Origin: Biscogniauxia marginata
Taxonomy: Eukaryota > Ascomycota > Sordariomycetes > Xylariales > Xylariaceae
Reading direction: 5' to 3'
NCBI GenBank assembly: GCA_022695795.1
Contig: MU404057.1
Span: 620,001-684,000 of the forward strand
DNA length: 64,000 bases
Positions 55,713 through 64,000 of the stretch are shown piece after piece. The notes under the pieces are model-generated. The model ran no database searches. It was not told the DNA's origin and was given only the letters and a program-made list of their open reading frames with translations. Positions within the stretch are counted from its first letter, which is position 1, and each line of letters opens with the position of its first letter. The position numbers and the translations under genes were made by a program.

Positions 55713-56680
55713 TCATAGCTTGTGCTTGTGCGCTGCGGCTTGAAGCGTTACATTTGAAGATGTTCCGTTTTGGGCCGTTAATGCCGAGGGTGATTTGAAC
55801 ACCTGAAGTAGGTTTTGCTCGCCCGGGGTGTTCTGTACGTAGCGCGCGTTGAACCCGACGACTTCGCGGACCGCCAGGTAGGTCTCCCTCGTGATTGCAA
55901 GCTTCTCGGTCGATACCAGCCACGAGACGCCTTCTGTGCAGGGCGGTGTGGTCAAAGACCCTGTGTACCTCTGGAAGCTGCCAGACTGGAGCTGCGTCTG
56001 GAGACTCGCTAGGCTGAGGGGAAGCGTCGTTGTAAGAGTACCGGGCGTTGAAATTTCATGAACAGACGAGAATACGGTCTCAAGTAGCGCCGTCGGCGCT
56101 CCTAAGGTCATGGGATCCGCGATGTCTACATAGACAGCGAGCACGGCGACTTCTGCCTCCTCATGCATGAAAACCATGTGCATTTCCACTACGGACGATG
56201 AGTATTAGTCGATGCCTCGAATGCTATAACGCCTGGGATAAACTTACTCGGTAATTTTGTACCGTTGTCCAGATGTTCGCTGGGATTGTGGAAGTGGAAC
56301 TGCTGTAGCGTATAATTGAGGCCGTCGAGGAGAAGCGAGCTCCCGTGCTCTTCCATCACCACCTCCACCGTGGATCCCAGATTTTCGAACTCGGCTCCCC
56401 CCGGCACTTCGGCAAAATCCAAAGTTACGTTCGAGCCCTCCACTAAAGTGAATACCTCGGGCACCATGTCGATGGGCGACTGAGTTGTGCCGGTCGCACA
56501 TACAGCGTTGGCGGCATCCAGCTGGTCCCAGAGCAGCGGTCCCGTAAGACCAGTCCCCGAAAATGTTGAAATCGGGACGACACCTTCTTCTCTCTTATCC
56601 AAATGTGTATGCGCTCCGCAGAATGCCAGTGCCGGCGTCACGGACGCGGCCAGAAGTAAGATATTTGCAACAAAAGCCAT
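55713..56680 (-). CDS. Secreted alpha-carbonic anhydrase
   Basis: Two exons, 56680-56248 and 56188-55713, 302 aa, one 59-base intron (GTAAGT donor, TCGTAG-like acceptor). Residues 1-19 are a signal peptide (MAFVANILLLAASVTPALA). Zinc ligands of alpha-CAs are visible: two His in QFHFHNPSEH and the third in MEMHMVF, reconstructed exactly across the splice. TQSPIDMVPEV is the typical first strand and SLTTPPCTEGVSWLV the late TPPCTE block. Several N-glycosylation sites occur (NVTL, NYTL, NGTK). It should interconvert CO2 and bicarbonate outside the cell or in the wall. The far upstream GTG at 56707 is not the start. Confidence 0.95.
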
Positions 56681-57493
56681 TATTGAAGTTGGGATTCGGA
56701 CCAGCACGAACAGAGAAACGAACTATACACAGGACCAGACTGGGTATATCAAACGAGTGATGAGAAGTGAAAATTATAAAGTAACAAGTCGACGAAATCC
56801 ACCAAATCCCAGAATCTAAGCCTTGCGCATCCTCGGTGAAGATATAAGTACTTAGAAGGGAGGGAGAGAGAGGAGGGGAGGATGGGGCAAGAAACGATGT
56901 GACTCTAAAGATAGATTTCTACACACCAACTGGCCGGCGACGAGATCTATCCGGAAACACTAGACCTATGGAGTGAATGCGGAGGAGGGTATAGTAGCAT
57001 CTTAAGATTAACTGAGTATATTCTAACTAGGATCTGTTACCGAGTATTCTGGGCACTCGTTTGAAGGAGATCAGTCCCTACAGCCTAGACGTTTTCACCC
57101 GCCTCGTCGCGCTCGAGGAACATGGCTAAAACACCGCCAATGGTTTGTTTGGAGAGAATGTACGGGATTTTTTTCTCTTTGAAAGGCACGAAAAGTAAAC
57201 GCCCATCATCGTACATGGGTCCGGCATGGATACGCTTGGAGTTTCCCCCCTAAAAGGAAATTCTTCTCCGAAACCCCAGCTTTTGGGTCTCATGCGGAGA
57301 ACGGATACGGAAGGACTCCACAACCAAAATCCTTCGAGCATCTGGTAAGGTAGGCGACGAAAAATACCAGGCGGCCAAGACGTTTGCAAGCGGAATATCT
57401 ATTATCTGTGATGCATTAATTGTCAGGTTAATCTGACAATAATAGATCATGATCGCGGAGGGGGGGGGAGATGATGCTTGGCTCAAGATGTAG
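56681..57493. other. Intergenic with possible upstream exons of the 57.5-kb candidate
   Basis: Mostly spacer, including the carbonic anhydrase promoter. At about 57262-57350 a short frame reads FFSETPAFGSHAENGYGRTP and ends at a GTAAGG donor, which could be an exon, but no convincing full model was found. Confidence 0.3.
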
Positions 57494-57718
57494 ATGTTTG
57501 TCAGCCGCGCATCGCGAACGGAAAAGTATCGGAAATCGAAATGCACCGGCCTTGGCGTTGGCTCTCTTGGTCAATACCTGTTTTTTAATTACGTCGTCGA
57601 GGAGGTCGTGGGGTTGTTCGGCTTGGACAGACAAACGGGGTACACACCCATGTCAGGGATCAAGGGCGAGGCCCAATCGAAGCGCGACTCCTTTGCCGAT
57701 ATCGTACGATTCATCTGA
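57494..57718 (+). pseudogene. Possible last exon or relic of an unidentified gene
   Basis: From about 57500 to the TGA at 57716-57718 the plus frame uses mostly G or C at third positions (QYLFFNYVVEEVVGLFGLD, then DSFADIVRFI), unlike the AT-rich surroundings, so it looks coding. No upstream exon could be joined to it with confidence, and no family was recognised. It may be the 3' end of a short multi-exon gene or of a gene whose 5' part has decayed. Confidence 0.25.
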
Positions 57719-60129
57719 TGTATTGGGTTAGGGGTCTTTGTGAAACTCAACGCCATAACCTCCCAAGACAAAAGTTGGTCATATGAGTTGCCGTAGAGCC
57801 GCAACGTGCCACTTGCTCCAATGTGACTGATGTTCTACTAAGAAATCTAATAATCCATTACACTAGCTTTAACCTCTGGCTAAACCCAGGTTTTTACCGC
57901 AAGTGTTGACTACCTCTACAGCTCTCATGTTACCTAGCTATTTGTAAAACCGTCTTAGGTAGACTGGATTTATGATTTTAAGAATCCTGTAAGCAGCCAT
58001 TCTATACCTACAGGATCATGACCCCTAGATGCTATCCCTGACGCCATGCGCCGTTTCCCCAAAAGAACCTCCCTAGCAAGGGGGCCACCTCACATCGTCG
58101 CCGTACACAGGGGCCCGGTTTCATAATGCTGCAGTGACAAAAGGCTTCAGTGACGGTTAAGTAGGGGTTTCCAAGGCCAAGAACTTTACATATGTAGAAG
58201 TCCCTCGAACCCCCTTCCTCCAATTTCACTCATGATTCAATCCGTGTTTCCTAGTCGCCTTGGCTTTCATAAAACCATGGACAAGTCAACCTATCTGCGG
58301 GCTTGGACTATCTCTCATACCGAAAAGCAGGATCGCAGTTAAACCTCGTGACGGTCCAGGCCACACGGGGCAATCCATCGGGCGAACCTTGGCGATCAAG
58401 GGCTTGTACCAGCACGACCACACCGACGACAGATGCTCCATGCGCTATCACAATATACGAAGCGCTCTGTTTGTTCTAAGGCCGGCAGTTATTCACTCGC
58501 CAAGTAGGATCTCGATAGCACAGCCCGTCTTGGAATCGGCGTCGTTCCGCTGCCGACGGCGCCGTGGACCAAATTCGCTCATTAGCCCGTGTATATACAT
58601 AGACTCGCGAATGTACGCATATTCCTAAGAATCCGCAGATCAAGCCACTGGTTTCGGCCAAGAGAAAGAGTGAAAAAGACATCTGCGGTGTACGGGAGGC
58701 ATTTCATCACGCCGGCGTCGTCGTCATCGTTGCTGAGAGAAGACAGCATGCATCATCGCGACACATCTGGTAGTAGAACATTCATACTAGCCGCCGACTT
58801 GGTATTTACATGGTAATGCTAAGGAGGATTCCCATCAGCGAATACAGACAAGGCATCGAATTTATGTGTTGTTAACAAACGGTATCAGTCAGTACTTACT
58901 ACAGCATTTCATACGGATAGCCCGAACCTCTTGCTTAGGCCAACTAGGTGGCAATGAATCTGAGCTTATTCAGCTGCAGACAAGCATTCGGGATCTAAGG
59001 ATTCGGAGCAGATACTCCATCTACCTATCGTACACGACGTTTCCGACAGTTCTGACAGTTCTGATACTCTACGCGGCAACTTGTATTATCCAGGGCACGA
59101 CTCCCTAGATCAGCGGTCGAGTAGAATTAAGCATTGCGGGATGAACTTGGCGGAGGATTGGCGGACCAACTGAGCGGTTTTTTTTCTTCTTCTCTTTTCT
59201 TGTGATAAGCTTGTTTCGTCAAGCGCTTGGCTTTATTTTTTTTCGAGGGCCCCTTTGGTTAGGGGGAATCTTGGCCATTTCGCCCGTGCTAAGAGGTGGC
59301 ATTCCTTAGCCTCCGTCGGGCGTCTCTCGGCTTCTCTCCACCGTGAGGCTCAACGTATATCTATCTAGTGGAAAGGTCTAGACAGGAGAAAAGTTTCATG
59401 AGCGAATTCCAGAGTCAGCCAGCTCCGCTTAGGTATGAGCCGCTGTGAAGTCGTTTTCGCATGGCGTCATGCTCATCTGGGTGAGAAAGCATCAGAGGAT
59501 ATAGGCATTGCCTTGGTATATGACGCTATGGCTCTACAGACGACGAAACTATCCGGCTCCGAGAAAGTGTAGGAGAGAGTGAAAGAAGCTATGATCTGTC
59601 AATAGGCTTCGTAGTGCGATGCCCTACAAGTTACCACAATCGTCGCTTAAAGAGACTACGTCAGAAGCAACTAGCGATCGACAACCATTTGTCTTTGTAC
59701 GGCCATGCATTATAGATGCTTGGCAAGCCAGAGTCCTTGGCTCACATTAACTGCAGGGTCGTGAATCCTTTAAGTCCTCACTCGTATTCGAGCATGACAA
59801 GGGGCGCATTTTTTGCGACGTGAGCCAAGTGGAATTGATGATTTTGAATTACAGAATCCTCCTTAGTTTACAAGTTACAACAGTGAGAATATAGCCATTT
59901 GCAAAAACGGGCAGATATACTTACAAACTACTTCAGCCCTGGCGTTCAATTTGGCCGAAGCCTCCCAGAGCAGGCAAAGACAGCTGCACCACGTAATGCC
60001 CCTGGTCTGACTCGGCGGCCGGTGACCGACCAAGACGTGGACAAGCCCCATACACGACCCGCGCAACGGTATTGGCCAGCCCGGCTCTATTCGCATGCTC
60101 GTGCTCGACCCTCGCAAAAGTCTCGAAGC
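57719..60129. other. Gene-poor region
   Basis: Several short open frames (for example 58260-58628, 122 codons) lack coding bias and conserved motifs. No repeat or RNA gene was recognised. Confidence 0.4.
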
Positions 60130-60349
60130 TTATAGCCGGCCTGCCCTGACGAAGAACGCGTAATTCTCGACGGCGGTAGCGCGCGCAGACTCGTTGTGCC
60201 GGAGCAATGTCCAACTGCTTCCGGGTGGTCCCTGCCCGGCCGCACCGCCTCATCGCTATACTCAACGAGGTCGTGTCTCGGCGATTAGTTGTTGTCGATG
60301 CCGTACCATTTCTTGAGCGTGCACAAGGGGGGGGAGGGGGGGAAGTCAC
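60130..60349 (-). pseudogene. Possible relic of an M35-like metalloprotease C-terminus
   Basis: On the minus strand a frame ending at TAA 60132-60130 reads ARATAVENYAFFVRAGRL, reminiscent of the end of deuterolysin/lysine-specific metallopeptidases, where an (A)-N-A-D-x-Y-A-x-(F/Y) helix closes the protein. Another frame just upstream gives LVEYSDEAVR and KKWYGIDNN pieces separated by stops, so no intact gene is present. The HExxH motif is not found. The GC content is higher than around it. A weak, memory-based call. Confidence 0.18.
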
Positions 60350-60675
60350 GATGGCGGTGGAAATACACCTAGCTTATATACCTAGTCTATCAAACAAAGC
60401 ATAGAGACGTGAAGGGAGGAGACAGCAGTGCACTGATTTATAAGTGGATTTGACAACCGCTCGCTTCGTCAGTCCGAGGACTTTTTCGAACTCGTCATAT
60501 ATCAGATTATCTGCATATGACAGACAAGTACCCCTAAGGTTACATATGGGACATAGTCCTCAGTACATCTAATTGGAATTTATAGGCACACCCATCCCAT
60601 AGAAGAACCGCCGTTCGTTTCTGTCTCGTTAGATACATTCCGCCACCCCGGCGCTCCGATCTATGCCAGCCGATC
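60350..60675. other. Spacer, nothing recognised
   Basis: Short AT-rich stretch downstream of the SDR gene. Confidence 0.5.
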
Positions 60676-61922
60676 TCACGCAGCCGGAGAGTTCCTACTG
60701 AACGTGATGCAGGACCCGTTCGCGGAGGCGGCGATCCCCCGATCGGTCAGGAACAAGCAGTACTTGGCCACGTCCTGGAGCGGGATCGCGCTCTCCGGTT
60801 TGAACGACGCACCGGTCGTCTGCTGGAACGCTTCCACTGTAATGAAGCCAGTTAGTAATTTGCCATCGTCTAGGTGGGTTGCGGGCCTCCCGCTATAGGA
60901 GCAAAGAAGAGTACGGAAATGGTCCTAAACTAGGAGCTCTGATAGCCGCGTCTAGGCCAGAAAAACAGGGTTTCTACCTCCTGGATATTGAATAGATAAC
61001 AGGGGGAAGGGGGGTTGGGGGGAGGGGTAGAAAGAAAAGGGGGTGGGGGGACAGGGTCGAGGGTTTTCTACGTACCATTACGGCCACCGAGGGTCTGGAA
61101 GCTATCTATAATATTTGTGCCCATCATGGAGCCCACCATCAGCCCGATGGCGTAAATTCCCTTCGGTCCGTAAAACCCGGCCGTGCTCTTCACCAGGGCC
61201 GCGACGCCGTGCTTGCTGACCTGCGAGGCGCGAGATTAGCGATGGTCCGTCTGGACTCTAATAATGAATGTTCGGGTGACGTTTAAATAAAAACGAGCAA
61301 GTTGAAAAGCTCATCGGACTAGTCTGCTATGGGAAACAGTCCTCCCAATAATTAAAGGTCCGGTTTATAACTTCTGCACCCTATCCTCAAAGGCTAGGGC
61401 GAAGGGGGGGTTAAATAGGTTCAAGGCAAGCTCTCTTACCGTGTACGCCAGCCCGGCCGACATGCCGAACGAGCTCGCCACGGACCCGATCTGAATAACG
61501 ATGCCACCGGGCGGCGTCTGCGCCTCCATGGCGTTGACCGCGGCGCGGGTGGTCAGGAACGAGCCCGTGAGGTTGAGCCCGAGGACCCTGTCCCAGCGCT
61601 CCTTGGTCAGGGTGCCGACGGGGTCGAACGTGTCCGCCATGCCGGCGTTGTTGACGAGCACGTCGAGGCGCCCGAACCGCGCCACGACCGCGTCCACGAA
61701 CTGCCCGACCGCCGCCTCGTCCGTGATGTCCGTCTTTTGCGAGTAGGACCGCCCCGGCGACGACTGCTCGAACTCCTGGCTCGTCTGCTCCAGCCGCTCC
61801 GCGTTGATGTCGCAGATGGCCACCTGCGCGCCCGCGTCCAGGTAGCTCTTCGCTATCACCTTGCCGAGGCCGCCGGCCCCTCCAGTCACCAGCACCACGG
61901 TTCCCTCGAGCGTGTTGGCCAT
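60676..61922 (-). CDS. Short-chain dehydrogenase/reductase (classical SDR)
   Basis: Three exons: 61922-61440, 61220-61076 and 60836-60676, 262 aa. Cofactor motif TGGAGGLG (about 14-21), an Asp at the end of strand 2 (ICDIN) suggesting NAD(H) preference, NNAG at about 91, the catalytic Ser region IGSVASS, and the YxxxK pair in AYTVSKHG, split exactly by intron 1. The late region LMVGSMMGTNII and NGSCITFS close the fold. The substrate is not predictable. Intron 2 (239 bases) contains G-rich runs. All junctions keep phase; the last exon ends at TGA 60678-60676. Confidence 0.93.
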
Positions 61923-63692
61923 CTTGTATTTGTGTAGGGGTACAGGTGTATGTGTATAGGCTGTTGAAAATATGCCTCTCGCGCCGAGCCTTTTCTGTGT
62001 TTTCTTTTTCTCTAATTATTTGACGACTGTTCTTCACGATAATGAAATATCCGCTTGTGTCTGCAACGGGCTTTGAAGGACAAGAATTAGGTAGTTAATT
62101 AAAGTCACAATATCAACGCCCCCGCGTGGGTGATTTATACGCTACCACACGACAGCGGTGAGTATTGGCGCCCAGACTTCCTGGAGCGGCTTCCACGTGT
62201 TCGAGACCAGATAGCGAGATTTTGCAATAGGCCCAAGTAATTTCCAGGAAACCAAGATGCTTGAAAGTAATCCCGAGGCCTTGGGACCGTAAGATACCCC
62301 TTACATATGATTGATGGCTTGCGGCGTAGCAAGCTCGTTTGCCGAGGAATTTCCTAGTCGAGGCTTGGTTTCGTATCTCGTATTCGTTTACCTCGGGATC
62401 ATAGACCGCAATCGATTGGGGGTTTTCGCTAAATGACTCGTGCGGTGAGGGGTCTCCCTTGAGATGCCGGCATTACAACCAGGCCCCGCTGCTCCTCCGT
62501 TCGGGCTCGAAAGACTAACTGGGCCGTAAAGCCCGGAACCTTTACCTGATTATATGGTCAGCCGTCGTTGAGATTCGTCGAGTATCCATAACTACGAAAG
62601 CACAACACTTCACTCTATTTTTCGTCTTCGTCTTCGTCTTCTTCAATTTCTATCTCCCCTTAGCCCGAACTTGCTCAGAAAGATCATTTTGACATGGGAC
62701 TCACCCTTGTTAGTGTCTCAGTATAACTGGACTTTACTTGTCATGAGATCAAGTTCAAAAACCTCGAAATTGAAATACGACTAGTCATCCTTTTGCGTCG
62801 CGGTCCTTGCCGGCGCAGATAGGACCTCCGTCGGAAGTGTTTTCCATATTTCACAGGTTTACGTCACACCGTCGACATGAATCAATTGTCCGCGGCGACG
62901 AAGTAGCGACGAAAGAGCGGGAGTGATGCGTTTGACTCCTAGGGAACCTGTGAATAGTGTGAGTATGTCTATGTATGTGTGATAAATGAGCTATAGGGAT
63001 GAATGCTTGTATAGGGTGAGATCTTGACGGATTAAATGAGAATTGTGTCGATATTGTTTGAGGTGAGATTCGGCATGTTATCCTACATACTCTCTTTGGT
63101 CTATTTTCACTTAATTTCTTTGAAAATAGTCTATTAGTATGCGAACCTAAGATATTGTATCATTTAGGATAGATAGGTACTACGTACCGTGTAATACCAT
63201 GACCGTCGTTCTAAAACGTCATCCAGACTACCTGCCTTCAAGTGAGATCAAATTATGCCTCCCGGATACGGTGTAAAACCCCGTCCGTACCTTTGACCTT
63301 TCACTACTAGAAGTAGTTGTCTAGTTAGATTTGTCGTTATGTTTATAACCTACCTATTACACCTACGTTACGGTTAGCTATCTCAGCTATCTTTAATAAT
63401 TATAGGACCATGAATGCTCGGATCATTCATACTTTCGCATTAACTAAGCTGACCCGTTATTATACATAAATAGCTATTAAGTCTTAAGTTTTCTAGTCCA
63501 CCCCGTGCGCGCTCTCCCGACTTCGGCGTGCTGGAAAAGGGCAATGATGCAAAACAAGACTCCCCCGTCTTGATGATAGGTGGGAGCCAAGATTACCGGC
63601 TATACTTGCACACATTGGCCACGCGAAGATTAATCCACGGGGAGCTCTCGAGATCTCGATGACTCCCCCTCCAACATCCCCCTTTCCCTCCC

Positions 63693-63728
<36 letters not shown>

Positions 63729-63836
63729 CGCGAGCATACGTCCAACATTCATCATCCTCCTCTTCCACTTTTCCAACACTTCCCGACCATCTCACTTCAG
63801 TTGCCCCTCTCAGTTCCGCCGCTCACAATAGATAGC
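61923..63836. other. Intergenic, nothing recognised
   Basis: SDR promoter side and 3' flank of the right-edge gene. TCTTCGTCTTCG repeats at about 62624-62641. No gene supported. Confidence 0.5.
63701..63728. repeat. (TC)n microsatellite
   Basis: Fourteen TC units in a longer pyrimidine tract, downstream of the right-edge gene. Confidence 0.95.
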
Positions 63837-64000
63837 TTAGTTGTTGCTCTTCGCGTACGTAGCGGTAGGGTGGTAAGCAGGCGCGTTGACAGACGGGGCG
63901 ACCGTCGGTACGGACTTGACGCCGGTCGCCGCAGGAGCGCCAGTAGGGAAAGCGGCGCCCGACTGCTCGCAGAAGGGCATCTTGTTCGCCGGGTGAAGGA
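63837..64000 (-). CDS. 3' end of an unidentified gene (runs off the right edge)
   Basis: The minus frame enters at the right edge and ends at TAA 63839-63837, giving 53 residues. Third positions are almost all G or C, as in other real exons here. The peptide is rich in Ala, Pro, Thr and Val (FPTGAPAATGVKSVPTVAPS, end YAKSNN), like the low-complexity tail of a secreted or wall protein, with HPANKMPFCEQ before it. Only a single Cys is visible. Family not recognised. Confidence 0.6.
   Translation of the reverse strand, partial: LHPANKMPFCEQSGAAFPTGAPAATGVKSVPTVAPSVNAPAYHPTATYAKSNN

Noticed and set aside
58260..58628. 122-codon plus-strand frame
   Set aside because: No codon bias, no motif, no splice extension; a chance frame.

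Overview
The window is eukaryotic, nuclear, filamentous-ascomycete DNA (Pezizomycotina, most likely Sordariomycetes). Genes are split by short introns (mostly 45-100 bases, GT...AG, with CTAAC/CTGAC-type branch sites). One tRNA carries an intron. The protein set is typical of moulds: a HET-domain protein, a GMC dehydrogenase, a zinc-cluster-less fungal transcription factor, a 2EXR/F-box-like protein and a NEW1/EF-3-like ABC protein. Exons are often very GC-rich, while the spaces between genes are AT-rich and full of TAGGTA/ACCTA steps. Gene models were built by hand from reading frames and splice signals; exon ends are in each entry, and in-frame totals were checked.

Layout. 0-4.6 kb: the 3' end of an unknown gene, a 110-aa conserved fungal protein, and an intron-bearing tRNA-Thr. 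4.7-8.1 kb: NEW1-type ABCF ATPase (minus). 10.5-12.7 kb: fungal transcription-factor-domain protein with five exons. 13.8-16.0 kb: HET-domain protein (minus). 17.0-17.9 kb: PNPOx-like flavin-domain protein with a C-terminal membrane segment (minus). 18.7-21.1 kb: 14-TM MFS transporter (minus) whose last intron has GA instead of a GT donor. 21.97-22.25 kb: a 278-bp MITE. 23.0-24.7 kb: proteasome lid subunit Rpn5. 25.0-26.1 kb: FSH1-type serine hydrolase. 27.1-27.5 kb: ATP synthase subunit j, a four-exon gene. 28.4-29.5 kb: NIPSNAP-family mitochondrial protein. 30.2-31.6 kb: Rogdi/RAVE subunit 2.

31.6-36.0 kb is a 4.4-kb gene desert. 36.05-36.65 kb: RNase P/MRP subunit Pop7. 37.3-38.5 kb: 2EXR/F-box-like protein. 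39.1-40.8 kb: covalent-FAD amine oxidase (sarcosine/fructosyl amino acid oxidase type). 42.0-43.8 kb: fungal protein of unknown function. 44.8-46.5 kb: family III CoA-transferase-like protein. 48.0-50.25 kb: secreted CDH-type GMC dehydrogenase with eight exons. 50.9 kb: tRNA-Glu. 51.7-52.8 kb: Nudix hydrolase. 53.1-54.8 kb: tRNA threonylcarbamoyladenosine dehydratase. 55.7-56.7 kb: secreted alpha-carbonic anhydrase. 56.7-60.7 kb: gene-poor, with two possible gene relics. 60.7-61.9 kb: short-chain dehydrogenase. The right edge holds the 3' end of another gene.

Most loci are independent housekeeping genes (proteasome, tRNA modification and processing, V-ATPase assembly, ATP synthase, translation) mixed with accessory oxidoreductases and self-recognition or regulatory genes. 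I see no polyketide synthase, NRPS or terpene synthase core and no CRISPR, so no secondary-metabolite cluster or prokaryotic-style system can be claimed. The observations most worth follow-up are the defective-looking splice donor in the MFS gene, the MITE, the CoA-transferase paralogue lacking the expected catalytic Asp, and the unexplained coding-like islands at 57.5 and 60.2 kb.
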